Shown here: one piece after another, positions 13,581 through 23,914 of the stretch
How the letters are laid out: every line of letters begins with the position of its first letter
Numbering within the stretch: the first letter of the stretch is position 1
NCBI RefSeq assembly: GCF_013373865.1
Contig: NC_050475.1
Span: 5,967,001-6,031,000 of the forward strand
From: Monomorium pharaonis
Lineage: Eukaryota; Arthropoda; Insecta; Hymenoptera; Formicidae
Length of the DNA stretch: 64,000 bases
Direction: 5' to 3'
Position numbers and translations under genes: made by a program
The notes under the pieces: model-generated
The model's database searches: none
Seen by the model: only the letters and a program-made list of their open reading frames with translations
Told to the model about the DNA's origin: nothing

Positions 13581-16500
13581 AATCGCAATATTATGGAGTA
13601 TATCATGAGTGTGGTTTATAATTTTGCACGCGTCTAACAAGAACTTTTATCAACGTCAACTGAAGGCTATCTTCATGTTAATTTATGATTCGCAATGTTT
13701 TATAAATAGCTCTTAGCATAACTGTGCCTATTGCATTTTCGTGACGGAGAACCCGATATCAACTTATGCAAAATTACAAGTGAGATAATATTGAACGATT
13801 ATTAACAAAATTCCGAGCCATCTCGCACTATAGAGAGAATCTCCATATAACGACTGTGCTATAAATCTTTCTGACGTTCGAAAACTGTCACCTGCACGTT
13901 CAGCTGAACCGCTAGGTACGCCCATTTTGCACGCCAAATTCGTTTTCGCGGTTTCCTTCAATTTGTTCGCGTCAAATTATGGAATTCTAGACTCCTGGCG
14001 CATTTCTCTACAATTTGAACTAGGACATCTTAAAGCGGATCCTTCAAACATCTCGGGTTACGCATTTTATCTTAATGTGCACATAGAGGAACCACCATCG
14101 TTTAAGTTTAAAAAGATTTAGAACTTCTGAAGTATCTTTCTGATGATTATTTTGCATTTTATAATTATTATAAAGTTGTTAAAACTTAATTTTGATAGAC
14201 TTTTCTACTCCAAAATTTTATAAGAAATGTATTTTGCAGCAACAGTCATTACTTAATATTGCGATTTAATTCTTTGTCAATTTTACTACTCAATTCTAAT
14301 GTTTCTAATTCTAATGCTTTCCTTTTTTTTATGTTGCAGAATTGCCAGCTGAGGAGGGTGAGTACCGACGAATTTGTCATCCTTTGACGTCGCTCGATGG
14401 TAGAAAACAGGTTTGCGACAGATTGGCATATAAATTACTTTCGACGTAGCAAAACAAGTTTGTAAATCGGAAACTCATTTTTTTCTCCCCCCCCCCCTCT
14501 CTCCGTCTTACAACTCTCGTCTATACGTCGAACCATGACTTTGCCGTGTTATTTCGGGCTAAACGCTTATTTAGAATTTATAAGTTTTCAAATTTCATCT
14601 CGACTTTGTCTTTTGCGGGGAAAGATTTTCACCATATGTTCGCGCTGTTGAAGTAGGTCAACGTGCTTGCTCCTGGAATTCCACAGGCTTTGAGAATTAA
14701 CGTCGCATGCACCCACTACGTTACGTGCGTTCGCAAATGCGCATGCGAATGCGAACGTCAATCTGAACAGCTGGCTGTAGAGGACAAAAGCGTCAAAATC
14801 ATTTTTGCGGCTTTGAAGACTCGAAGTTTATTCAGAAACTCTTGCAATTAATCAAAGCAAGAAGAAGTAAAAGACGAATGTTCATAAAATAAGCAGACAT
14901 ATAACAAATAAGATATAAGAAACGTAATAAATACAGAATATTAAAAAGGTTTACTTAATACTTTTTACTTTTTTACATTTGAGCTCTTTAAAAGTTTTCA
15001 AGCTTTCGAATTTCCATTTTTTTCTTCTTAATTTTCGCTCTTTGATAAATATTTCTTTTTGAAACGATACATTTTTCTTCTATAATTAAAAAATTGTAAT
15101 CGACAAACTTAATCTGATACAACAACAAACGATATTTTCCAAATAAAAATGTTCTTGTTCCGAGCCTAGCAGCATAGATACAGCGGTTTGCCAAACGTTC
15201 TGGCTGTAAAGTAACGCGACGGCAGAAGGAAATAAATATAGCACGAGTGCTATGGGGAAATTACGGGATCCAGGTACCCGGGCCACTTGCCCCATTTACT
15301 CGTGTCGAAAGATGTCAGCGCGTAGCGCCGTACGTCGCCTTCGACTCGGCCGTAATTGCATCGGCATTGCACTCGACCTGCACACGCTATCTTTCCGTCG
15401 ACGACCTTCGGCGAAGGATCGACCCGCCTTAGCTGCGGGTCTCTCGCTCGGCGTTCGTGTGATGCGAGATAAATGAAATTAAAAAAAAAAAAAGAAAAAT
15501 AAGGAAAAAGAGAAGAGCAATTTCGAGAGGTGAAATTTTACGTTAGCAGAAAATCCATGCCGAATAAATCAAACTGCGGGAATTGACTTTGTTTAGGTCG
15601 GCTCGATAGCTGACGTTGACGATTACAGGCGTGCAATTTGTATCGCTGCGTGTGCATGTAATCAATATGCATTCTGCTGAGGCAGAGGCAAATCGCATGA
15701 AAATTAGATCGATTATGTACGACTGGTATAACATACTGCTAAAGCTCATTTATAAGGCGTAATATATTTTATTAGTCGGTGGACCGGTCCAGCCAATAAT
15801 AAATATTTCCGGCTCTATCGAAGATAATTGGACGATAAGATAGCGTCATTGAATTCATATCGTTCAAACGCAATAATATCCGAATTTCGACGAATTCTCA
15901 AGAACATGGCCTGATAACGTGGAAGTGAAGTTTTCGACCTGATAACGGGAGATATGATTTTAAGCACACGACGCGCGATTTTTTTACGGAAGTAATTTTC
16001 TTTGCGCGCGCGCGCGCACACACGCACACGCGAATGAATAGAGTCATAGCCGCAAGCTAAATTGCTGTCATTTGAATCAACGATCTCGATCTCGTGGCAA
16101 TTAGCATTACTCGGCAGACTCGGCTCTCTTAGAAGATGACATCCGACGTTTTCGGCCGGCAGATTGCTGACGAAACGTGCTTTCGTCGTGAACTTACAAT
16201 TGGGGCAAGGGCTCGCGTATACAATAGAGATAATAGAGAAGACGATACGTAACAGGCACGTTTTCTCTTTCCTTCGAAGCGAAAGGGTCGAAGTCAATCA
16301 GACGCCGTCTGTATTTCATCGTTTCGCGGTATTATTATCACACTTTATATAATCCTGAAACGCGTCGGAGGAGAACGCGTATCAAGGCCGTATTAATGAG
16401 ATTCCTGTCGTAAATTAATCGCGCGGCCGGTTACGAACGCACAACTGCCTGTAATCGCTGTCGCGCTCCGTCCATCACACATTTGCGCGCGGTCTCTTTT

Positions 16501-16848
16501 CTGTGTGTAGTGTAGCGCCACGCTCTATCGGACGATTGACAACGCCTATTGTCGCACGCTGAATCCGGTAATGAAGCATGTTGCACGTTGTGCACGTGGG
16601 TGAGAGAGTAAGGGGGGGGGAGGGAAGAGCGGGGAAATGTGTGTGCGCTGGTCTGTAGAGCACCGTGCGGGGCACGTCATACCACGGTATTAATTTCTTA
16701 GACGCGGTGGAATGTGTGCTATGATATTACGTGCAATTTATGTAACGAAATGTACGCGTGTAACATTCTCGCGTTACCGGAAAGTGTGCGTTAAGACCTA
16801 AAAAATCATTTTCATAAGTTATATTAATTTTGTATTTGTATAGGAACC

Positions 16849-16930
<82 letters not shown>

Positions 16931-19900
16931 ACACACAGAGTTTATGTAATTTGTGGAATTAATGATGATTAGGTTTGCGTAATGTACAAGTTAATTGATT
17001 GAGGGTTACGTGGCTTTGGTTGTCTTTCTTGGACTGAATTTTAAAGTATATTTTTAAACAATTACTCCGTATTCAGCTGGTTAATATTTTATTACATTAT
17101 CGATCCTGCTTAATTTTAAATTCAATGTTATTAGTGCTTTGAGACAACGCGATTTTATTAATCGCGTCATGTCGGAGATCTCAATTGAAAATTTCACCGT
17201 TAGCATAAATGCTTAATTCATTCATTTTTACGTTGATTTCTTACATTTATGTGAATAATTTTTAATATAAAACTCAAGTTGTTTTTGTCCTTTAGTTAAT
17301 TGTTTAGTTAAAACATTTAAAAGAGTCCTTGATGATTGTATACATAAATTATTTTTTATTGGGGTCTTCTGACTTGCAAATGAATCATTATAACTGGCGA
17401 GTTCTGTCGGTACATATTTTACTTATTATTATATTATTTAATTTCGTTAAGAATTTATTGTTAGTATGTCTTTAACGTAAAAAATGTTAGTGTGTTAGGT
17501 AAAAAACATTATTTTATTACCAAAATTCTGTTAACTTGTCGTTTGCACTTTCTAAATGTAAAAATTCGTATGCCTTTAAACAAGGGAAAAAAAACACAGG
17601 ATCTAACTTGATGAAAGGAGAGTGGTGCAAGGAAAATGAGAAGAAAGGTAGCGCTAGTTAATAATTTGTCGGGTAATCGAATTTTCGTCTCTTTGGCGGC
17701 TGTTGCAAAATTACAATTAATGAAATCGTCAACTATGGAGCAATGACGTCAATCGCGTGCAGGCAAAAGACGCCAGCCATCAAGGACGTTTGCTCCTGAC
17801 TACTTTATTTTAATTTTTTATTCTTTCCTGACGCATATACCAGACTGTTTCTTCAACAGCGTTCAATACGTACAAATGAGATCTGCTTACGAAAATCTTT
17901 CTTTACGATACCAAATTAGTTCTTCGTGTATACAAAACACGTGTTGCCTTCGATTAAACTAGAATCTGTAGACCAGCATATACAGATATCGCGCGCGTTG
18001 AAATTGCTATTTGCTTAATCTCTCAATTGCTTTACATAAACTGAATGTAAAGATGAATAATTTTACTACCGCATAAAGATGAAATAATTCTTAATTTGAA
18101 TTTATAATACTATGTAACGTTAATATCTATTTCTACCAATGTAAATTAATTTTTGTTTAATTAATTTATTTTTTTCTATTTTTAGAAACGATAAAAAGTA
18201 AGTTTAATTGAGATTAAATTTAACTTACATTGATGGTACAAAACTTTGTGAAATATATTTATTATTAAATATATATTGTTATTATATTGTATGAAATGAG
18301 AGAACAATTTTTGTTATAATTTTAATTTTAATGTGTTGCTTTATAATTTTTATTTAAAAAAATTGTATTTTTTTTCTAAGATAAAATTATGTTGAGAAGT
18401 ACTATTCACGAACACATGCTATTATGTTGCTAGTAATAATGCAAGGTCGCGTAACAATGAGGTATCGTTAACAATCACATTCAGTATTGATTTCAATGTT
18501 AAGCGCTATAATTAACAGATTCTTTTTTTTATACAATTACGAACTAACATTGATAAACAACTATAATATATCAGATTGAGTATTTATATATCATTTATTC
18601 ATATATCATTATATCATTATATTAAAAAGGTTAAATGCAATTTGAAATTAATAGAACTATGCAATGCATAAATTTTATTGAAGTTTTATGCCAATTTGTC
18701 GCAACAATTCTCAAATTAGATATCGGATAAAATAATAAAACTGTTGTTTACGAAATTAAATTTTGTAATATAAGAATAATTACGGAAAATATATAAAAAC
18801 TAATAAAATTTCTTTCTTTCAACCTTTTTATATTTTACGCATTGCGCGAGATGGGTAATAATACTTATTTTTTGCGTACAGGAAAATCCATCTGGCAACT
18901 CGTCTTGGAACAGTTCGATGACCTTCTAGTTAAGATTCTTCTATTAGCTGCTATTATTTCTTTTGTAAGTATATAATGCGAAAATATAATAGGATATTGA
19001 AAAATTATAATATCTTATACAATTTAAACTGGTATTTGCGTAAAACACACAATTAATCTGAAATAAACACCTCTTCAAAAGAAGTAAAATCTAAAATAAT
19101 GTAAATATATTAAGTTTATTAGATACAGATCGATATTTATTATATTATTATTTCCAATTACGATTTATGGATTGAATGTGTTTTGCGGTCTAATCTTTTA
19201 CAAAAATTATGATAAAGTCAAATGAATTCTTGTTCTTTTTCTTGTCAAATTTTCCGGTATATGCCACTTTGCTAAAAGCACCATAATTATATGTTTACGG
19301 GGGTTCAAGGGTAAATGAGGCTAAATATATCTTCCATGAGAGGTGAAAAAATAGCATATTGATTTCAAGTAGCCGTGGTGATCTGATTTTCTCTGAGCGC
19401 ATAAGAGAAATATGTAACATTTACTATGGAGTTTGATCTATAAATTGTAGAAATTAAGTATGTGGTTTATCACTATGTTGGATGTAATAGCTTAAAGAAG
19501 AGAAATTTTTTTAGTGATATGTGTATGCTTGAAAAATTTATCTTTGTTTAACATTTTTATTGTATTTTTTGAAATATATTAGTTAACATGTTGCGATGAC
19601 AAATAAATGCTTATTTTATTAATTTTTAAATATTTCCATTTGGAAGCTTATTTTTTATAAAATTTTAAATATTAGATAAACTATTACTTGAAAGTAACAA
19701 CGTGAACAAGAAAATGTAAAATTATTTAACAATTTGCTGAGAAATTTAAGGCTTAATATATCTATCTCTTATATTCTTGAAGTTTTTCTGATCTAATTGG
19801 TCTATTTTTTACCAGGTATTAGCCTTATTTGAAGAGCATGAGGATGCGTTCACGGCCTTCGTCGAACCCTTTGTCATCCTGCTCATTCTTATTGCCAACG

Positions 19901-22900
19901 CCGTGGTCGGTGTTTGGCAAGAACGAAATGCCGAGTCTGCGATTGAAGCGCTCAAGGAGTATGAACCCGAAATGGGTAAAGTTGTACGATCGGACAAATC
20001 TGGCGTTCAGAGGATTCGGGCGAAAGAGATCGTGCCTGGAGATATTGTAGAGGTGTCGGTCGGCGACAAGATCCCAGCCGATATCCGTCTATCCAAGATC
20101 TTCTCGACTACTCTCAGGATCGATCAGTCTATTCTGACTGGAGAATCGGTGTCCGTGATCAAGCACACTGATGCTATACCCGACCCACGCGCTGTCAATC
20201 AGGTGAAGTTGCATAAAAACATTTCCGCTTTTTCTCAAGCATCAGCTTTCAAATATCAACGTTATATCTTTGAAATAAAAGTTCATATTTGTAAAAAAAT
20301 GCAAATAAAAACTTTTATTCATAGGACTTGCATAGTTTATTTACTCGATCTACTCTCAATTTACTTGTAACTTATGTTGAGAAAATTTGTTAATATATAA
20401 ATTTTATTATTTCTCTAGGATAAGAAGAATATCTTATTCTCTGGTACCAATGTCGCTGCCGGAAAGGCTCGTGGTATCGTTATTGGAACTGGATTGAACA
20501 CCGCCATTGGTAAGATCCGTACAGAGATGTCGGAGACTGAGGAGATCAAGACACCATTACAGCAGAAGTTGGACGAGTTTGGCGAGCAACTGTCGAAAGT
20601 TATTTCCGTGATTTGCGTTGCCGTATGGGCTATCAACATTGGCCACTTCAACGACCCGGCTCACGGTGGTTCCTGGATTAAGGGTGCCATTTACTATTTC
20701 AAGATCGCCGTCGCTCTCGCCGTAGCTGCTATTCCCGAAGGTTTACCTGCTGTGATCACGACTTGCTTAGCCCTGGGTACCAGGCGTATGGCCAAAAAGA
20801 ACGCTATCGTACGATCTTTGCCGTCCGTAGAGACTCTAGGTTGCACGTCCGTCATTTGTTCGGACAAAACTGGCACTCTGACGACTAATCAGATGTCCGT
20901 TAGCCGGTAAGATAATTAAACAAAATTACTATATATTGTAGATTCTGAATTTTTAATAAACACAAAATAAAGATTCTTTTTCTTTCTTGGTTATATTTAA
21001 ATAAAAATATTGATTCGCCACATAATTTTGAATATTTCAACATTTACAGAATGTTCATCTTTGACAAGATTGAGGGTAATGATAGCAGCTTCCATGAGTT
21101 TGAAATCACCGGCTCAACTTATGAACCCATCGGCGAAATCTTCTTGAGAGGGCAAAAGATTAAAGGACAAGATTATGAAACATTACATGAGATTAGTACA
21201 ATCTGTATCATGTGCAACGATTCTGCTATTGACTTTAATGAGTTCAAGCAAGCATTCGAGAAGGTCGGCGAGGCCACAGAGACCGCTCTGATCGTTCTTG
21301 CCGAGAAAATCAATCCGTTTGGAGTCCCGAAGAGCGGTCTGGATCGTCGAGCTGGTGCCATTGTTGTCAGGCAAGATATGGAAACGAAGTGGAAAAAAGA
21401 ATTTACCTTAGAGTTCTCACGTGATCGCAAATCCATGTCGTCGTACTGCGTGCCTCTGAGATCATCGAAACTGGGAAATGGACCGAAGCTGTTCGTCAAG
21501 GGTGCGCCGGAAGGTGTATTGGACAGATGTACGCATTGTCGCGTCGGTGGTCAGAAGGTCCCTCTTACTTCGACCCTCAAGAACCGCATTTTAGATCTGA
21601 CCCGTCAATACGGAACTGGTAGGGATACCCTGCGCTGCCTCGCTCTCGCTACCGCCGATCATCCGATGAAGCCCGACGATATGGATCTAGGCGACTCCAC
21701 TAAATTCTACACATATGAGAAAGATCTTACGTTTGTGGGTGTGGTAGGCATGCTCGATCCACCTCGCAAAGAAGTATTTGATTCGATTGCTAGGTGCCGC
21801 GCTGCTGGCATTCGCGTAATTGTTATCACTGGTGACAACAAAGCCACTGCCGAAGCCATTTGCCGACGTATTGGAGTCTTCGGTGAAGATGAAGACACCA
21901 CCGGCAAATCGTACTCTGGACGTGAATTCGACGATCTACCGATGGCGGAACAGAAAGCAGCTTGTGCCAGAGCTCGCCTTTTCTCTCGCGTAGAACCGGC
22001 TCATAAGTCGAAGATTGTGGAATTCTTACAAAGCATGAATGAAATTTCTGCTATGGTAAGTTATACTGTTATTCCATCCACTGTTCACTTTATCATCATC
22101 ATCAATGATACTACAGTTTAAATCGAGTTTTAATCCTCTAAAAGAAACTTCTTAGATTTTAGCTTTTTTATTTTGTTATAGTTATACTTTTTACGGAAAA
22201 GATTGTAAACCTCTTCAACCTTTATTCTGAAGGATAATGGCACAAAATATTACGATTTGTTTATCCCCAAATGATTTAGGATTAAATATTTGGATATTTT
22301 ATTTTTATTATGGGATATTTTTCTCACACAAAATTCCTACTATTATTTGTGAGATGGCAATTCCTAGAATCAAATGCGTATTTTTTATTTAAATTTAATA
22401 TTCAAATATCAAACATTTTTATACTAATATAATTATATTAAAATAATATTATGTAAAATAAAATTATTATTTAAAAGTTTAGAAATCATTAAATAATTTT
22501 TTGTTTGTTCCTACAGACTGGTGATGGTGTGAATGATGCTCCTGCCTTGAAAAAGGCTGAGATTGGTATCGCTATGGGTTCGGGTACTGCTGTCGCGAAA
22601 TCGGCTTCGGAGATGGTGTTGGCAGATGACAATTTCTCTTCCATCGTAGCCGCTGTAGAGGAAGGTCGTGCCATCTATAATAACATGAAACAATTTATTC
22701 GTTATCTAATTTCTTCCAACATTGGCGAGGTCGTCAGGTATTTATAGAGATATATGAATGAGACAGAGAGAAAAAATGTTGAATTTTAATATTATATGTA
22801 TTTATTTCTTTACAGTATATTCTTGACCGCCGCCCTAGGTCTTCCCGAAGCACTGATTCCGGTTCAACTTCTCTGGGTCAATTTAGTCACTGATGGTCTT

Positions 22901-23914
22901 CCCGCTACTGCTCTCGGTTTCAATCCACCCGACTTGGACATTATGAGCAAAGTAATTTAACAATTAAAGAGATTCATTGCCATGTCATCAAATACAAATT
23001 TTTTTATACACATGTTTTTTTATAGCCTCCTCGCAAGGCTGACGAATCTCTGATTTCTGGATGGCTGTTTTTCCGTTATTTGGCTATTGGCGGATATGTA
23101 GGCGCTGCTACTGTCGGTTCGGCTGCTTGGTGGTTCATGTACAGTCCAAATGGCCCTCAAATGAATTACTACCAAGTGGTATGTTTTGGTGAAAACATTG
23201 TTTATATTCAGAATTATTTAAAGATTTGAAAATTTATAAATTATTCTCTAATTAACATCCATTGTTTGTACAAAATATAGACTCACCATTTGGCATGTGT
23301 TGGTGGTGGAAGTGAATTCAAGGGTATTAACTGCAAGATCTTTGCTGATCCTCACCCCATGACTATGGCTCTCTCTGTGTTGGTCACTATTGAAATGTTA
23401 AACGCCATGAACAGGTGAGAAAACATTTGTAATATATTTTGCAGAATCGTGAGTTTAGAATTATAACACCTATGTTTTTCTATAGCTTGTCTGAGAATCA
23501 GTCGCTTATTACCATGCCGCCTTGGTCCAACATGTGGCTCATCGCATCCATGGCTCTTTCTTTCACACTCCATTTTGTCATCCTGTACGTCGATGTTCTT
23601 TCGGTAAGTAAAAATTTACTCAGGATTGATAAGGAAAAGCGAATGACCGAGAAGTCTTACTATTTTGATTTGCAACGCAAAAGTTATAAATATTGTTAAC
23701 TATTTTGTTTCAGTCCGTATTCCAAGTGACCCCGTTAACGGGTGAAGAATGGGTTACCGTTATGAAGTTCTCCATTCCAGTGGTACTTCTCGACGAAACC
23801 TTGAAGTTCATTGCCAGAAAGATCACAGACGGTGAGAATCCAATTTACACCGTGCATTGGATCGTTCTAATGTGGGCTGTGTTCTTTGGACTGTTGCATA
23901 TTTGTCCCATATAG
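112..23914 (+). CDS. Sarco/endoplasmic reticulum Ca2+-transporting ATPase (SERCA), complete coding sequence in 12 exons
   Basis: This is a P2A-type ATPase that pumps two Ca2+ per ATP from cytosol into the ER/SR lumen and relaxes muscle. The exons are 112-229, 14340-14357, 18882-18964, 19816-20202, 20419-20906, 21050-22055, 22517-22737, 22816-22951, 23026-23178, 23281-23414, 23486-23603 and 23714-23914. All introns are GT-AG and phases match throughout. The total is 3063 nt, or 1020 residues plus stop. Visible landmarks are TGES (actuator domain), Glu309 in PEGLP, phospho-acceptor Asp351 in DKTGTLT, Lys515 in FVKGAPEG, and Asp703/Asp707 in TGDGVNDAP. Calcium ligands Asn768, Glu771, Asn796, Thr799, Asp800 and Glu908 are present, as are luminal Cys876 and Cys888. 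Numbering matches vertebrate SERCA without net gaps through about residue 993. The C-terminus adds about 27 mostly hydrophobic residues, a likely eleventh membrane segment as in SERCA2b. No frameshift or broken splice site was seen. It is the orthologue of Drosophila Ca-P60A. Confidence 0.98.
771..880. other. CpG-dense patch in SERCA intron 1
   Basis: A run of CG-containing words (GCGCGTTATTACGCGC, ATATCGCGATACTCGCGG, GTGCGCGCGCGC) stands out from the AT-rich surroundings. It may be a regulatory element close to the first coding exon; no factor site is claimed. Confidence 0.35.
1406..1624. mobile_element. Palindromic MITE-like element in SERCA intron 1
   Basis: The left arm starts CTACACCGAGAAAAAA. 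The reverse complement of the right end starts CTACGCTGAGAAAAAAAA. The two arms then share GATTAAATTT / GGTTAAATTTCTTC-type sequence for about 60 bases. The element is 219 bp long and has no coding capacity. A target-site duplication is not obvious. It resembles other elements in this window with CACYGAGA ends and is probably a non-autonomous DNA transposon. Confidence 0.7.
2396..2440 (+). repeat. Short tandem duplication
   Basis: GTGACATAAATAACTGAAA and GTCACATAAATAACTTGAAA sit about 25 bases apart in intron 1, with one substitution and one extra base between copies. Confidence 0.7.
7760..8262 (+). repeat. Diverged tandem duplication, about 255-260 bp units
   Basis: Unit 1 (about 7760-8004) and unit 2 (about 8022-8262) share the same order of blocks. 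These are a TTTTTA-CGTTTGAAAA start, a TCGAAAATACA / TCGAAGATACA block, TTGCACGTATGTCAATT / TCGCACGTACATCAATT, GCTTTAAAGATTT, an ATT run, and GACATAATTTG / TACATAATTCG at the end. Identity looks moderate, so the duplication is old. It lies in intron 1. Confidence 0.75.
11250..13450. other. CpG-rich block within SERCA intron 1
   Basis: About 2.2 kb is clearly GC- and CpG-richer than its surroundings, with many CGCG words and overlapping spurious open frames on both strands. None of the frames has a domain or a consistent splice model. It could be an enhancer, an internal promoter or a non-coding transcript. A SERCA transcript starting here would lack the start codon at 112, so an alternative SERCA promoter is less likely. 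Confidence 0.4.
13539..13578 (+). repeat. (AC)n microsatellite
   Basis: About 20 uninterrupted AC units follow ACAGACAG, in SERCA intron 1. Confidence 0.95.
14340..14357 (+). CDS. SERCA coding exon 2, an 18-nt microexon (ELPAEEG)
   Basis: It lies between TTATGTTGCAG and GTGAGTACC and completes Glu40, then encodes LPAEE and the first base of Gly46. Only this 18-nt piece restores the frame between exon 1 (KYGLN) and exon 3 (KSIWQLVLEQF). SERCA proteins universally read NELP-EEGKS here. The vertebrate gene also has an 18-bp second exon, so the microexon is ancestral. It is far too short to be found by ORF length. Confidence 0.95.
14358..18881 (+). other. SERCA intron 2 (4.5 kb)
   Basis: The intron runs from GTGAGT to GCGTACAG. 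It contains a C-run near 14488, a GC-rich stretch around 15240-15470, a long AC repeat (16851-16937) and AT-rich DNA to the acceptor. Short open frames on both strands show no recognisable domain. Confidence 0.85.
16851..16937 (+). repeat. (AC)n microsatellite, long
   Basis: Over 40 AC dinucleotides have one AT interruption near 16925, in SERCA intron 2. On the minus strand it creates a meaningless Val-Cys open frame. Confidence 0.97.
18882..18964 (+). CDS. SERCA coding exon 3 (TM1 start, 83 nt)
   Basis: It encodes KSIWQLVLEQFDDLLVKILL and continues to AAIISF, the linker and the first half of transmembrane helix M1. The acceptor is TTTTGCGTACAG and the donor TTTT|GTAAGT. Its length of 83 nt equals that of the vertebrate exon 3, and it ends in phase 0. 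Confidence 0.96.
18965..19815 (+). other. SERCA intron 3 (851 bp)
   Basis: A GTAAGT donor and a TTTTTTACCAG acceptor bound an AT-rich interior. No other structure was seen. Confidence 0.9.
19816..20202 (+). CDS. SERCA coding exon 4 (M1 end, M2, actuator domain)
   Basis: It encodes residues 74-202: VLALFEEHEDAFTAFVEPF, then M2 and the actuator beta-domain with the dephosphorylation loop ILTGESVSV. The acceptor is TTTTACCAG and the donor AATCAG|GTGAAG. An open frame continues into the intron beyond 20202, but the homologous protein continues with DKKNILFSGTN from 20419. Confidence 0.97.
20419..20906 (+). CDS. SERCA coding exon 5 (M3, M4, phosphorylation site)
   Basis: It encodes residues 203 to the split codon 365. 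It contains the M3 helix, M4 with the calcium ligand Glu309 in IPEGLP, and the phosphorylation loop with Asp351 in CSDKTGTLTTNQMS. The acceptor is TTTCTCTAG and the donor AGCCG|GTAAGA. It ends in phase 2, and Arg365 is completed in exon 6. Confidence 0.98.
21050..22055 (+). CDS. SERCA coding exon 6 (nucleotide-binding domain, start of P-domain return)
   Basis: At 1006 nt this is the largest exon. It encodes residues 366-700: the nucleotide-binding domain (FSRDRKSMS; Lys515 in KLFVKGAPEG), then the P-domain with MLDPPRKEV and VITGDNKATA (Asp and Lys of the hinge), up to EISAM. The donor is CTATG|GTAAGT; the open frame past 22055 is intron. The loop homologous to the vertebrate phospholamban-binding KDDKPV segment reads LRGQKIKG here. 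Confidence 0.98.
22056..22516 (+). other. SERCA intron 6 (461 bp)
   Basis: It is AT-rich, with donor GTAAGT and acceptor GTTCCTACAG. Nothing else was recognised. The other introns between exons 4 and 12 are 71-216 bp long. Confidence 0.9.
22517..22737 (+). CDS. SERCA coding exon 7 (TGDGVNDAP, M5)
   Basis: It encodes residues 701-773. It starts with the Mg2+-coordinating hinge TGDGVNDAP (Asp703, Asp707) and ends in M5 with SSNIGEVV (Asn768 and Glu771, calcium site). The acceptor is TGTTCCTACAG and the donor GTCAG|GTATTT, in phase 2. Confidence 0.98.
22816..22951 (+). CDS. SERCA coding exon 8 (end of M5, M6 calcium site)
   Basis: It encodes residues 774-818, with LIPVQLLWVNLVTDGLPAT carrying the calcium ligands Asn796, Thr799 and Asp800 in M6. 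It ends DIMSK. The acceptor is TCTTTACAG and the donor AGCAAA|GTAATT. Confidence 0.98.
23026..23178 (+). CDS. SERCA coding exon 9 (L6-7 loop and M7)
   Basis: Its 51 codons start PPRKADESLISGWLFFRYL and end MNYYQV. They cover the L6-7 loop, the M7 helix and the start of the luminal L7-8 loop. The acceptor is TTTTTTATAG and the donor CAAGTG|GTATGT. Confidence 0.97.
23281..23414 (+). CDS. SERCA coding exon 10 (luminal L7-8 loop, M8)
   Basis: It encodes residues 871 to the split codon 915. The luminal loop keeps Cys876 and Cys888, the conserved disulfide pair of SERCAs. M8 has MTMALSVLVTIEMLNAMN with the calcium ligand Glu908. The donor is AACAG|GTGAGA, in phase 2. Confidence 0.97.
23486..23603 (+). 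CDS. SERCA coding exon 11 (M9)
   Basis: It encodes SLSENQSLITMPPWSNMWL and then the M9 helix to YVDVLS. The acceptor is TTTTCTATAG and the donor CTTTCG|GTAAGT. The open frame on past 23603 is intronic. Confidence 0.97.
23714..23914 (+). CDS. SERCA coding exon 12, long C-terminal isoform (M10 and probable M11)
   Basis: It encodes residues 955-1020. SVFQVTPLTGEEWVTVMKF leads into M10 (SIPVVLLDETLKFIARK). A second hydrophobic helix, WIVLMWAVFFGLL, is followed by HICPI and TAG. An internal splice donor at codon 994 can remove the last 27 residues. The long form resembles vertebrate SERCA2b, whose extra helix returns to the lumen; that topology is inferred here. Confidence 0.95.
   Translation, partial: SVFQVTPLTGEEWVTVMKFSIPVVLLDETLKFIARKITDGENPIYTVHWIVLMWAVFFGLLHICPI
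23831..23838 (+). promoter_or_regulatory. Predicted alternative splice donor inside SERCA exon 12
   Basis: GACG|GTGAGAAT is a strong match to the 5' splice-site consensus and lies inside coding exon 12 after the first base of codon 994. Vertebrate SERCA1 and SERCA2 isoforms diverge at the same codon (993/994), using a donor inside a terminal coding exon. Use of this donor would remove the predicted eleventh membrane helix. Its use is inferred, not shown. Confidence 0.6.

Larger units (their letters stand above)
230..14339 (+). other. SERCA intron 1 (14.1 kb)
   Basis: It lies between exon 1 and the 18-nt exon 2 and contains no supported gene. It is mostly AT-rich with CpG-dense patches at about 770-880, 2650-3550, 7100-7480 and 11250-13450. 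It also holds a palindromic element (1406-1624), a diverged tandem duplication (7760-8262) and an AC microsatellite (13539-13578). A long first intron is a common site of tissue-specific enhancers in muscle genes. None could be identified by motif here. Confidence 0.85.

Noticed and set aside
15815..16297. 160-codon - strand frame in SERCA intron 2
   Set aside because: No domain was recognised, and it includes a CG/CA repeat translation (VRVCARARK).
16727..16936. Minus-strand frame of alternating Val-Cys
   Set aside because: It is a translation of the AC microsatellite.
20203..20370. Open frame continuing past SERCA exon 4
   Set aside because: The conserved protein continues at 20419. The extension reads through a clear GTGAAG donor and is not SERCA-like.
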